The notes below the pieces were generated by a model, which was given only the letters and a program-made list of their open reading frames with translations, was not told the origin of the DNA and did no database searches. Source: Nymphaea colorata (Eukaryota > Streptophyta > Magnoliopsida > Nymphaeales > Nymphaeaceae). Taken from it: a stretch of 64,000 nt of DNA. This document shows positions 13,489 to 26,300 of this stretch, in pieces. The stretch covers positions 27,112,131-27,176,130 of the forward strand of contig NC_045140.1 of the NCBI RefSeq assembly GCF_008831285.2. Reading direction: 5' to 3'. The position numbers and the translations under genes were made by a program. Position 1 is the stretch's first letter; every line of letters starts with the position of its first letter.

Positions 13489-13753
13489 ATGACTTCAGGA
13501 GGTGGAGGAGGAGGAGGAGGAGGAGGCGGAGGAAGAATGGCCTCGGGAAGGATGCCAACATGGAAGGAGAGGGAGAACAACAAGAGGAGGGAGAGGAGGA
13601 GAAGGGCCATCGCTGCCAAGATCTACTCGGGGCTCAGAGCCTTTGGCAACTACAAGCTCCCCAAGCACTGCGACAACAACGAGGTCCTCAAGGCCCTCTG
13701 CGCCGAGGCCGGCTGGACTGTCGAGGAGGACGGCACCACCTACCGGAAGGTCT

Positions 13754-13804
<51 letters not shown>

Positions 13805-14752
13805 CGACTGTCTCGCTCTTGTTCTCATTCTTCTTACATGCAGGGCTCGAGACCACCATCAGTCGACGCTGCAGCCGGCGGATCGACCACCATTAGCCCC
13901 GCGGCCTCGTCTTCGTACCACCCGAGCCCACCGTCATCGTCCTTCCCCAGCCCCGTGCCATCGTATCACGCGAGCCCCGTGCCTTCTTATCACGCGAGCC
14001 CCGCCTCCTCCTCCTTCCCCAGCCCTTCGCGCGCCTCCGCCACCGCCTCTTTCCTGATCCCTTGGCTGAAGAACTTGGGCCACCACTCTGCGTCTATTCC
14101 TTCCTCCCTTCCCCCTCTCCGCATCTCCAATTCCGCCCCCGTCACTCCTCCCCTCTCCTCCCCAACCTCCTCCTCCAAAGCGAAGCCTGACTGGGATGCT
14201 GCTGCGGCCGCCGCCGCCGCAGCCTCCTTCGCCGGCTTTCCCCGCCATCCCAGCTTCCCGTTCTTCGCAGCCTCGGCCCCTTCCAGCCCCACCAAACGCC
14301 GGTCTCTCTGCCGCTCGATCCCCGAATGCGACGAGTCGGATGTCTCGACCGCCTGCGATTCGACTTCCTCTGGCCGGTGGGTCAGGCTCCCTGCGGGTGC
14401 TGCCCCGACGTCGCCTACGTTCAACCTCGTCAATGCCGCCGCGGAGCAGGGGTGGGCTCTCGGTGCTGCTGCACGGCAGGTCGCCGCCGGCGCGATGTGG
14501 GCTGCGGCCTCTGGAAGCCGGAGCGTCGTTGGATCGCCGGAGAGCCAGCAGCTCTCGAAGCCCGTGTTGGGCGGCGACAGTGGCAGCGGAGGGAGCGCCG
14601 CTGGTGGCGGCGATTTTGAGTTCGAGTGTGGAAGAGTGAAGCCATGGGAAGGAGAGAGGATACACGAGGATTGTGGAGAAGAAGAAATCGGTCTGGAAGA
14701 TTTGGAGCTCACTCTCGGCAGCGGAAAACGTCGGGAACCCGGCAAGGATTAG
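13489..14752 (+). CDS. BES1/BZR1-family transcription factor (BEH2-like)
   Basis: Nuclear transcription factor of brassinosteroid signalling that in this family binds E-box and BRRE DNA and is controlled by GSK3 kinases and 14-3-3 proteins. Exon 1 is 13489-13749 and exon 2 is 13844-14752; the join is phase 0 and gives 389 residues. The start MTSG matches family members and precedes 12 glycines. The atypical bHLH-like domain (about 22-90) includes [30 protein letters not shown] and TTYRKG across the splice. After it come Ser/Pro-rich GSK3-type repeats, the 14-3-3 site region [43 protein letters not shown] and a C-terminal EAR motif [10 protein letters not shown] 24-bp tandem duplication at 13951-13998 doubles the element VPSYHASP. 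An alanine run follows KPDWD. The intron is only 94 bp and mostly a CT microsatellite. Confidence 0.97.
13756..13799 (+). repeat. (CT)22 microsatellite filling nearly half of the BZR1 intron
   Basis: Pure TC/CT run starting six bases after the exon 1 boundary, inside the 94-bp intron 13750-13843. It reaches close to the acceptor pyrimidine tract. Confidence 0.97.
13951..13998 (+). repeat. 24-bp in-frame tandem duplication in the BZR1-type gene
   Basis: Two 24-base copies, 13951-13974 and 13975-13998, differ at a few bases and encode adjacent PVPSYHAS units. Confidence 0.9.
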
Positions 14753-15717
14753 CCGGAAAACCCTCCCCCCATTAGGATTTTCACATGTGATCGGAACGGT
14801 GTTCGCTTCTTTTCCTTGTTCACCTTTCCCTTTTCTGTCCTGTATTTCTATACTTTTCGTCCTTCCTGGACCGCCGTCATATAGTTGCGATCACATGTCA
14901 AGGCCCAAAACCCATTTTCCGGCATTGGATTGTAGTTTCCCCGCTTCCTATTTCGGCGGTTTCCCGGCAATGGTGGCGGTTTTCCGATGATGGTGTAAAT
15001 GATGGTGTCGTTGATCGACAACCCCAGCAAATATCAAATGAATTTTTTTCCCCTTTTCCTTTCACAGCTTCTTGCTATCGTAGGCCATCTTTTGCTCTGT
15101 CTACAACATCACTTGTCCTCTATAACGTTACCATTTGGGGAGACTGTGTGCCAAAATGATCCAGAGTGTTTCCTGGTTGGCATCAATGAAAGTTTTTGCG
15201 ATCGAAGCTCTGATTGAATGTCCTCAAATGTTTCAGAGTATTTGTCGGTTGGCACCAGTTGAAGTTATGCAATGCAAGATGTGATTTGTTGTCAATGCTT
15301 GAATGGTTTTCGACTTTATTTTAGGTATGTTCAGTTCTAGATTCTTATTCTTAGTGGTTGCCTTTAATTTTTTGACTGACTTCCAAGCAAGTGGGGCTAC
15401 AGACAGATGGGTAATCTCCTACTCTTTTGAAAACCAGTGGCGTCGATATGGACAACCTGAATTTTTTAATAACGGGTAGAAGGTAATGACATAAATGCCC
15501 CGCCTGATTTCCTGCTACCTGCTCGCTTGAGACCTAGGAATTGGGATCATAGCTTCTAACAGCCTTGCATTCTTTGTTTCAAATTTTTTCTGCTGGCTTG
15601 GGCTTCTGCCTTTTGGCTTTACGAGCGCTCTCCTTGTTCCATTTGAAATACTAAAATGCTGCAATAGTCATTTGGTTTACTTGCTTGTTAGTAGTATATT
15701 AATAAAGGTTGAAGGAC

Positions 15718-15787
15718 TAATGTTTCTGTGACTCATTGAATCTAAGCTATTACCATGAGTGAAAAAGCATTAGTCACAGAAACATTA
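15718..15787. repeat. Inverted repeat with a 16-bp perfect stem
   Basis: TAATGTTTCTGTGACT at 15718-15733 is the exact reverse complement of 15772-15787, with a 38-base spacer. It could fold as a hairpin if transcribed, or be a decayed foldback element. Confidence 0.8.
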
Positions 15788-18700
15788 TTTCAAGCATTAG
15801 TTCCGGAAGGGTCTTGAGTGGCAGAATTATGGTCAAGTTCAACCATCATGTTCCCTTGCAAACTTTCTCATGCTGTTGTCCTTGCAGTGCAGGGGGGTCG
15901 GGACTTGCACTGGTTTCGCTTCTCAAGAAGAACCGTCTGTTTTTTAAGGAGTATCGAACGTTTTTCAAACTTTTATAGATTCCCCACCTGCTGTGGATTC
16001 CTACATCTATGCACTTAGTTCGTCACTGTGTCCTAATCTAACTTCTTATATCTATTTCGCTTGCTTGTAACTATGTTTCAGTCTGTCCACCGAACCAAAC
16101 ACGCAGCATCATAAATGTGCTCCTCTGGCCACACCCCCATGAACATGTCAGTAGCCATGGGTGATCCCGGCAAGACGCGCAGTTGCCTACCCTTTTCGGC
16201 GATCTTCTGCTTATCTAGTGGGTGGGGTCGCCTGGATTTGGGTCTGGCTTCCTTTTTTATGTCACAACAATAGGTGAAGGTGGGTGGTGCTTGCAACTTC
16301 GTGGGACCTTCCTCTCTGTGTCTTTGTCAAGTCAAAGATGGTGACGCTACGGACATTTCTTTTGGTGGATTATTCTGTGGGAAAAGCACACCCGGGAAGC
16401 AGTCTTGCAGTATCTTTTGAGCTGCACTTGTTTTAAGGTGTTTTCTGCCCAACTGTTTCAGTTGATCGAATGATTTCAAGTGCATGTTTTAACCATGTGA
16501 GAAGTGAACAAGCGAAATTGCTGTGAATCAGGAAGCGAGATATGATTGTGAGATTGTAGCACCAGTGAAACTGTGAAAATAGAGTTACAGCAAGAATGGG
16601 ACAAACAAGATGCCACAGAAATGAGCAATGAGCGAGAGAGAGATAAGATCAACGGGAATGCTAGTGTAGTGCTTATCTTATTACATTGACTTGTATGTTT
16701 GGGAGGTAAAGAAACATTTTTAAAGAAGATTAACGGGAAAAGTAACTGAAAAGTAAAGTTAACTGAAAGAGTGCTACCCACTACAAGGACCGAGTGTGTC
16801 TCACCACATGGGAAGCTTTTTCTTCTTTTCCCAAAGAAACCATGGAGTTTCAGTTCTCTTTGGAGCTTTGCTTTTAAATACAAGCTTACGGTGACTGGAT
16901 GTGAATCATGTGATGAACCTGCGATGGTCCTTCTTTTTGGGCTACACAAGTTCCTAAACTCTCACTGTGATGCTTAAGCAAGAAAATTGGAAATCCAGTT
17001 TTCTTCTTTCAATCGCGCTCATCAGTACCGGACTTTTTCTCTTTTATAGCGTGAACCTTTGTGTGATGAATGTGATTAAGCTGCTTAATCTTTTTTGGGC
17101 AAGTAATCCCCCAGCCTGCACGTGAACAGAGCTTTGAAATAATTGTGGAACAATAATGTAGCAGGACCCTGTTCTTATCTACAGATGGTGCTTTCTTTGT
17201 GGGTCCATGATCACTTAACTCTCAACGTGTGACATTTCCTTCAGAGAGAGAGGCCATGTGGCCTCTCTTTAATTCTCAACACCCAGCCATCCATCCACCA
17301 CGACCGCAATGATGTAAGCTCCCATTCATGGTTTCTGATCTCAGTTTTTTGCTGTGGCACAGAAGAAGTATGAATTCCGTCCCCGTTATTCATGGCTGCC
17401 TTTCTTTTCCCCTTATTTTTCACTGTCAGGCATCTTCATGCTTTTTGGAAAAATGAACAAGAGACAGGTGGGGACGTCTGCAACCCAGTACCATGTACTT
17501 CACTCAGAAGGGGAGATATCAGTAGAAGAAAAGAAAAAGGAAAGATCTGGGCAGCCTAAACTGTGCTTTATGCAAGTTGTCTCAGATTGGGGTCTTAGTC
17601 ACCTGTGCAACTTTCGACTATTGGGTTCTCCTTGGTCATTTGTTGCATTCCATTGTATTGTTGGACGAACGAGAAGGATTCGGCCTAATCAACAATCTTC
17701 CCCCATTAAAACTTGGCATTCGGAGAACATGTAGCCTGGAGTACACATAAAGGGACGCATCTTTGCCCAGATTCAACGCCTTAGTTCATCGGTCTGCTAT
17801 TATATAAAGTTCGAACTTAAATCCTCGCATCTATTTTCTTTCCTCTTGGTAATAAGAGAAGTGTTTGAGATTGTTTTTCTGGGAATGATGGCGGTCCTCA
17901 CAGGACCTGGTCGCAAGCGACCAACGGGTTCGGAACGCAGATCTCTCCTAGCGGAACACTCCATTCTTTATCCGTCAGCATTTCACTGATTTGGTAGAAC
18001 ACCGGAAAACGGCGCCTGTAAAGAGGAGATATCGATTCTGCTGCATGCAGACACAGATCAACCACGATATATATAGCACGGCGAGTGCCACCTCGGGGTT
18101 TGACTTTTGAGGAACTGGAACCAAACGTACTCATAAAGAAGAACCGCCACCAGCAGACGACGCATTGCCAAGCTTCTGTCTGGGAAAATCAACGAGGCTT
18201 CCCCACCCCCCGGAATGTACACATGGCTCCGACTTTAGGTAGGAGACAGCCCATGTACCCTTTGAATTCGCGATGTCCCATCAACTCATCGTCTCAAAAT
18301 GGCCCTCTGCCAGACCAGAAAGTCCCTTGTTCTAATCAGTTGAAGTTACAAGTTATTATGCTTCACCATAGGTCCCTGCTCAAAAGCATCATCTGGTATA
18401 AATGTCAAAAGTATTCTCGAAGACCATGATGCATGGACCACCCTTGTGTTTGTTCAACTTATAGAGCCCAATTTTTTTCATCTCATGGCTCTCAAAGTAC
18501 AACCTGCCATGAAGATGCAAGTTGGGTATTTGAGGCATCGAGGATGAAATCATGAAAAGCATTTAATATCTGCATCTCACCATGTGAAACCCATGCTGCA
18601 CAGTCTTTCTTATCTTAATTCCACTGTTTCTTTATTACTTCCTGTTTTTTCATGTAGCAGGCTTGCCAAAACCTTGATCAGTAGTTGCTGAGAGGTAAAG

Positions 18701-19104
18701 AAACATCGTGGCCCACGACACATACTCTACGGTACTGTGTCTTTGATTCCAAGTGAAACTGCAATTAAAATTTATAGTTACTTTATCTTCAAGACCATAA
18801 AAGCTAAAATAATAAGTCGCATAATGGATGCACTGTTGGAACCTTCTACACACTCTGGCACCTGCTCCTCTTTCCTTCATTGTTTTCTTTACCCCTCTAG
18901 AGATATTTTGGTTCCAATCTGTTCGATGGCAAACAATTGCTTTCTCCTCGGTCATTTTTTGTTTCCCCTTTGTCATTTTCTATTATTGCAAGATCGTCCC
19001 TGTTTCCCACTTACCCTATTCTGATTTTCATCTATTCAAAGCATTGCATATAAGCAACGACGGCAGGAAATTAGTCCTACCACCTGAGTGAGATCGAATC
19101 TCCT

Positions 19105-19127
19105 CCCCCCCCCCCCCCCCCCCCCTT
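19105..19127. repeat. Poly(C) tract
   Basis: About 23 consecutive C bases in intergenic DNA, followed by pyrimidine-rich sequence. It is probably length-variable and prone to sequencing error. Confidence 0.9.
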
Positions 19128-20320
19128 TTCCCCTTTCCCTAAGGTTGAGAGCTACATTGGAACCTAACAGCGGGATCCCCATGTAATTCAACTTGCACAC
19201 AGCATACTCACCCTCTCCATGACATGGGGGCATAAAGCCATGGAATTCAAACTGTAGACATGCTGCCTATCCACCTCCAACCTGCCTGTCTATGTTATGC
19301 TCCTCGGGGCAAAGTATCTGGCATTTGAATTCGTTAGAAATACTAAAATCTTTTAAATTTGGAAAACCGGTTCTTCTAATCGGCCATAAATTTTAGAAAG
19401 GCCTCGTTTGGGCTCCAGATCATGCATATAAAGGACTCAATCTATTTGTACTTAAATTGTGTCTTAGTATGACTGGCCTGATCTACCAGGCCAAGCGTCT
19501 GGGACCTTGGTGGCCTCATAGACGTTTAACATTATGGTGCACCACCTTTCAAAGAGACGCTCTTTTACAAGTTGAAAGAGTAGATCGGGTTCACAGATTT
19601 TTGAATGAAGTATGGACCAATTATTTTCAATGTTCGGATGGATCAATTATTTGATCCTAGATCCTTGTGTTTTGATTCAAAAATTAGTAATTCACAAACA
19701 TTTGGCAATTTTATGACCAAGGGTCTTTCGAATGGATACACGTAAATTCCAGCTGTTCAACCAACAATGGACACGCCCCCGATTACCTCCCTAGTTGCGT
19801 TATTACCCCCAACTGCAAAGATTGAAATTCCAGCTATTCAAATGCTGATTCATACTTATTCATATGAAAGGTACATATTGTTTTAATAAGACCACATATC
19901 TTTCTTTGACAAGATATCGAGCAGACCTGAGGAGGGCCTGAACATGGTCAGTATAGGAAGGTGCTTGACAAATCGTTCATTCAGGTGCCCACCAGAAAGA
20001 TATTAGAAAGGCAGGAAAGATCTCTTAGTGAGTATTGCGCGAATTTTTTAGTAGTTCTGCAGAAGCAGGAGGCCATCTAACTCAAAGTAGGTAGACGAAG
20101 TCTACACCATGAACGGATGAAACATTAATTATTAAAAAGCAGTTCCAAGAGTTTCTGAATAATTAGAAACATCCTAAATCTCCTGAACAAATGATAATTA
20201 TACACATTCCCTGCAGAATAAACACACGTAAAAACACAAAATAAATTGCCCCTGGTCTATGGTTGCATCATTTAATGTAACGCAGAATATGACCACCAAA
20301 CGACTCTTATTCATAACGCG

Positions 20321-23300
20321 TCAAGCACTGGCAATAAGGGGCTCTGTTGATTTCCTGAGCCATGCCTTCTCTGATTCATCCAAATATGGTGCCAAAATTT
20401 CTCGACATTTAGAATGATATGAATTCACCCACTCAATCTCCTCAGGTGTTAGCATTGACAGCTCCATCAATTTTTTCTGGTAAGGTACCTGAAAATGCAC
20501 CAACGACATGAAAAAGAAACCACCAGACATCAGTTAGAACGGGACAACAACAGAGAATATGTTCATGCCTCGTCTTGCATCAACACGTGCTCTGCTCACC
20601 GATTTGCCTGAGGCAAGTGAACAGGAGAGAAGTTTGATCTATTTTCATATCGTCGGTTATAAAAGCTCAAGACAAAGTGAATAGGGGTCAATGCAATATA
20701 AACCATAACATATGTCCTGGTACAGGAAACCTCGTAGAAGGAAGGCACTAGCGTTTTTCTAACAAGTATATTTTTCTCAATTAAATATTCCACAACATAA
20801 AATGGTACTGTGGTTATAGACTTCTTGTGGCTTATGTTGGATGGTCAAACTTTCAGACAGACTAAAGCGATAAACACTGCCACCGTGGAGTCTTAAGTTG
20901 CAAATAGACATGGATGAGTGCGAAGAAAATTTCATAAGCAATTGCAAAACCTAAAAACACCAAGAAACTGAAAAAGTAAGCTATTTGATTTCATGACAAG
21001 AGACATCAAGGACCTCAATCAGGGAGGTTTTCTTTCTCAAAAGACTAGTTTATAGATAAACCATGAGCGGTTTGATATGATTTTCAATTATTTACATAAA
21101 CCTTATAAAAAACAGAAGCAACTAACTGAGACAGCATTCATAGTCCAATATATGACCATAAAAGCAAGCAAAAAGAAACTATGATGCATTTTGATAACAT
21201 GATATTACAAAGAATTCGAATGATTGCACCAAATACATCCAGTGGTAGGTGGGAAATTCATGATGAATAATCTTGGGAGGTTAAATATTTCAGACTGAAA
21301 ATAGTAGAGGGGAAGCCTCACATTCAACCAGTTGTACTTTTGATTGATTAAACAAATGTGCAAGAAGAACTGCTTAACCTCATTAACCTTTAGTCTCCAT
21401 AGTCCATACATAAAAAACAATGCGATGATACTTTAATTTCGCATTCATTAGACCAAATATGGAGAAAAGGTTGGTATTAACAGCAGAATTACTGGGAACA
21501 TCAGCCATCTACTCTTCTCTTTGTTATGCTTTTAAGAATGCTTGCAGTCAGGTTATGCAGAGCGATGAAAAGAAACAGGCAGCTAAGTTAACCGATCATG
21601 TGAAGAACGTACTTTAATATGGATATTAGAGAAAAAAGCATTCTTCTTACCCATGTTATGTGCTCAAAGGATAGATAGCCCTTGTCTCCAAAATTATATT
21701 TTGTCTCAGCCTCCTTGACTATGAGCACATTCTCCAATCTTATGCCAAAATTCCCATCCTCATAGTAGCCAGGCTCTGGAAAATATATATCAGGTCTAAA
21801 ATCATGGACCAAGATACAGCCAACGTGGACGCCCATATGCATCAGATAAAATTTGAGGCAAGTTAACTCAGCAGGCATTTGATTATGCATGCCAGCACAG
21901 CATTTAGAATAATGAACACCATGAGTGACAAGATTAACCACTTTCTATGAATTTCTTATTTGAAGCAATAATGTAAGACCATTATATACTCTGCATTTTT
22001 CTAACACGAGTAATATGATTTCCTCCGCGTGAAGATACGTGGGTATCAGAACTGTTCGACTTGCCGGCAAGGGATAAAGAGTGTCATACTTTTCTTGTGT
22101 AGAATAACACAGTTATATAAACCTTTTCAAAAATCAAATTCTTGGCTACAGAGTCACATAGCCAGCAACCTCTGTTTAAAAAAACGAATAAAGATAAAAT
22201 AAACAAACAAACATAAGAAAGCCTTGATATCTTAAAAATGCCAAAGAAATTGAAAAAAAGAAGAGTATTCTTAGGTTTGTTAACAATTAATGATTACTTT
22301 CAATTTTTGTAAGAAAATTAGTGAAAAACTCAGTTTTTCTATTTCTAATTTTGATTCCCAATATTTTCTAAGGAAAAAAATTGCAATCAATACCCAAAAA
22401 AAAAAAAAACCTGCTCATAGAAACCTGAGATTGATATTTATGAGTAGTTACACCAACCTCATTGTTTCAAGCAGCAAAAGCCAATCAAACCTTGATATCT
22501 TAAAAATGCCAAAGAAATTGAAAAAAAAAAGAGTATTCTTAGGCTTGTTAACAATTAATGATTACTTTCAATTTTTGTAAGAAAATTAGTGAAAAACTCA
22601 GTTTTTCTATTTCTAATTTTGATTCCCAATATTTTCTAAGGAAAAAAATTGCAATCAATACCCAAAAAAAAAAAACCTGCTCATAGAAACCTGAGATTGA
22701 TATTTATGAGTAGTTGCACCAACCTCATTGTTTCAAGCAGCAAAAGCCAATCAAATAACAGCTCTTTACAGTTTGATTTTCCGTAAGCATAGGAACTAGC
22801 ACTTTTCAGTAGCTAAGAGGAAGAAATTCAATCACTGGAACTAATATGCAAATTACCACTTCATACTTGAGTTTTGACGTACATATCCTCTTGGATAACT
22901 TTATGCACCTCAAAAACCATGTGGTACTAGCAATGTCATGGATTAACATGGGTCGTCTGTGTAATTTAGGTTCTCTTCTAAATTAGTTTGGATCTCAATT
23001 TTAGATACTTGATGAAAAATTACAAGTAGCAGTCAAAATCGAAAAGAAGGTGAATAGGTAATTCACAACCTATGAAGTATTCTGGGAAAAACTTTCTGCA
23101 TAAAGAAAACATGTTCTTAACAATTTAAGATATCAAACGCATGCAGCATCATAGAAATTCACTTCTAAAACACACATAAACCTGTGGTCATTCTGTGAAA
23201 GTGAACCATGGAAAGATCCAACCAGACTGATGCATTTTCTTTGCATCTGATTGACAAGGAGTATGTTTCTGAACTAAATTATTTTAACACAAAGAATATT

Positions 23301-26300
23301 CATCCCAAGACTTAAGACTTCGAAGCAGACGAACAGTAACATAAGCTACTCACCATCAGTTACCGTCATTGAAGCTTGTAGCGGAACATTTCGAGCATGA
23401 GGCCGGAAACTGATTAAGTGGGGACCTGTTTGAAACACAACAAAGCTGAACCAAATAGTTTGAACTTGACTACGGATTACGTTAAATAGGGCTCACATAG
23501 AAAATAAAATGCCCAAGCATTTCTAAGCATATTAAAACCAGTTTACATGACTTTAAGATTTAATTAATTAACTAACCTTCATGGACGTTCAGGTATGATC
23601 CAATCCCATGACCAGTACCATGACGATAATCAAGTCCATCCCTCCAAAGCGGCACCCGTGCAAGAATATCCAAAGCATGGCCTGCAAGGTTCATTTTGGA
23701 CCCACTTAGAAAGCATTAGCATTTCCATTCATTAATGCTGCTAAAGTAGACAAACAAGGATACTTTACCAAAATATATAAAAGATAGTACCTGTAGTTCC
23801 ATTAGGAAAGATAGCAGTATCCAATCCTATGTGCCCCTTAAGGACCTAATTTAGTCACAAAACCAGTGATCGGTACAAAATCCAAAATAAACAGCAAAAT
23901 TGTAAAATCTGTATGGCAACAAGTACCAATTAAAATGGAAAACAACCATTGGATGAATAAAATTAGAATAATAACAGAACTTTTTAGCAGTTCCACAAGT
24001 TCATAAGATCAACAAATTGAATTTCCTTAAATAAATAATTGTTACAAAAATTTTAGAACAAAGGTTATTATCTAGAAACTTATTTCAGAAAGGGTTTTGT
24101 GCATTTGCATTGCAACTAGTAAAGCTGCTAGTAGGCTCTAATATAAGTAACCTCATGTAGGTGCCAGCATAGGTACGCACTAGGATACAGATAAAATCAC
24201 ACGTCACAAAAATTTGAAAAATGATCAACAAGTGGGCAAGCAGACACGTCATATGTGCATATGTATATCCTAAGAATCTAAAGACACATCTTAATATGTT
24301 TAAAATTCAAATAAATCATATGTTGGACGTGATATGCTACTTCAAAAAAACAACATTTCAATGCATGCTTCAGCATTTTGTAAGTGCAATGACATTTGCA
24401 CTACAAATTACTACATGAATAATACTTGCATTAGAAGACATCGCTATTCATGTAAGGGATACCAAAGATATCATTCTTATGCAAACATGGTTTTTCTTTT
24501 TTGAACATCTTCGAAATTTTTCCTGATTCAGCAAATTTTACGACCCTCGTCTTTACAATGTGATTAAATGAGACAGTTTTAATTGAGAATTGAAGTTAGA
24601 TCAGTGGTCATGAACTTCTCCAATTCCAGTGCAGAGTTGCCAACTGTTGATGGGAGGAACCAGAATAATGGCAGAGGAAAACTGTTGATGGGAAGAACCA
24701 GAATAATGGCAGAGGAACTTGAACCAAACTAACAGACCCCCAAAATCAACAATGTAGATGGCCAGTTGGCTACAAGGAAGCATGTAATGTATGCAGTCAA
24801 AATCACACTTAGGTGCCCCAAACAATTTTCTTAAAATTTAACTCTAAAAAATCTAATTCTTTTTGTTGTACATATTACTTAAGATGGAGGAATTTCCTTT
24901 TTTTTTTTCTTTTCTTCTCTTACTTCTTTCTCATTCTTCCCTACATTTTCAGTCAAATAAGACCACCTAGGCCCCCATCTAAGCCTTTTTGGGGTCTCCC
25001 ACCTAGCACTCCTAACCACATGGGGAGCATAAGAAGAAACATACTCAGAAAAAAGAAGAAAACAAAAAAAAAGAAAGAACGAACAGACTTACAGTCATTT
25101 TCAGATTCAAAAATCAACGAAAAACAGTGAAAAAGGATATCAATCAGGGTAGAGCCAAGGGGAACTAACAGTGGCCATGTCCTGGATGCTGCCCCCCAAC
25201 ACCACCCTCCACAAACCAAAACTTCTTGAAAAAAAAAACTGATTTTGCCTTTGATATCCATGTGCATGCTAATTGCTGCGTAGCTCAAATACATTATATT
25301 TATGTACATCACTAACCAATGGGATTGGCAGGTCAAATACACATCTATCATTCAATCAGAGAGGTAAAAGCCACACACAAGGGTCAACAGGAACCACTTA
25401 CTGCAGTATAGCATGCTTTCTCATGAGTTGATGGCTTGCCAAAGTGTACAGTCCTTGTTATATCTGTTGTTCCATCTTGATACTTCATACATACCAGTAA
25501 CATGTTAGCATTATAAAACTTCCAACTGTATGCACAACTGACAAGTGCAGAAAAAGAAACAACTTAAACAGGTAATGGACAAACCTGTGCTCCTGAATCA
25601 ACCAGATAAATGCTGTCAGGATCCATTTCTGCACAAGTCTTCTCCTCTGGTGAGTAATGTATAATAGCTGCATTTGGACCCACAGATGAAATGGTTGGAA
25701 AGCTCAATCCCTTGAAAAGCTGCAAATGTCCATGTTAAGAGAAGATCAGTCTCTCTAGAGAAATTATGAAGGACCTTGATTACAATCAACTTCATTGGCA
25801 CCATTAAACATAAACCACTGACAATTTTCATAAAGTAAATGTTTGATGAAAATCATAAAGGCCCAAAGGGTGCAAAGATATGTCCACTAAAACAGCCAAT
25901 TCTTTGTTCCACCATTTAGGTGAGTTGTCAAATATCCAAAAGATGTTTTCCAGTATTTATAATCCATTTGAAACATATATTAACAAACAAATAGAAATCT
26001 CTGGACCATCTAGTTTACATTGATATGAAAGTTTACCTTTTGCTTGGCACGAAAACCCTCCAACGCATCACTCACAGACACTTCTGTCAACTTTTCATCA
26101 CTTCTGCAGATTTTTAATGAAAAGAAAGGTTACATGTCAAAACAATCAACTCAACCAACAAGGGCACGCCTAATGAACGAATATCAAAAAGTGTTGCCTA
26201 GCAGAAGATTACCACTGGGACGTGACATCTGCTAAGAGACAACAATCTTCAGCATATGACAAGTTTCATGAAGCATTAACAAAGACAAATATCAATGAAT

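Larger units (their letters stand above)
14753..20320. other. Intergenic between BZR1-type gene and APP1 3' end
   Basis: The first few hundred bases are probably the BZR1-type 3' UTR. I found no supported gene in the rest. It holds a 16-bp inverted repeat at 15718-15787, a palindrome at 17247-17268, a poly(C) tract at 19105-19127, and scattered short frames without similarity (15818-16018, 17354-17734, 17898-18134, 18085-18429). Confidence 0.5.

Noticed and set aside
13934-14745. Long minus-strand frames opposite the BZR1-type exon 2
   Set aside because: Antisense shadows of a GC-rich, Ser/Pro/Ala-rich coding region.
17247-17268. 10-bp palindrome AGAGAGGCCA / TGGCCTCTCT
   Set aside because: Built largely from a GA-rich run; too short and simple to call functional.
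17354-17734. 126-codon open frame downstream of the BZR1-type gene
   Set aside because: No recognisable motif, no clear promoter and no codon bias; treated as chance.
22223-22755. The tandem repeat considered as a CRISPR-like or satellite array
   Set aside because: Only two adjacent copies and a eukaryotic intron context; no spacers.
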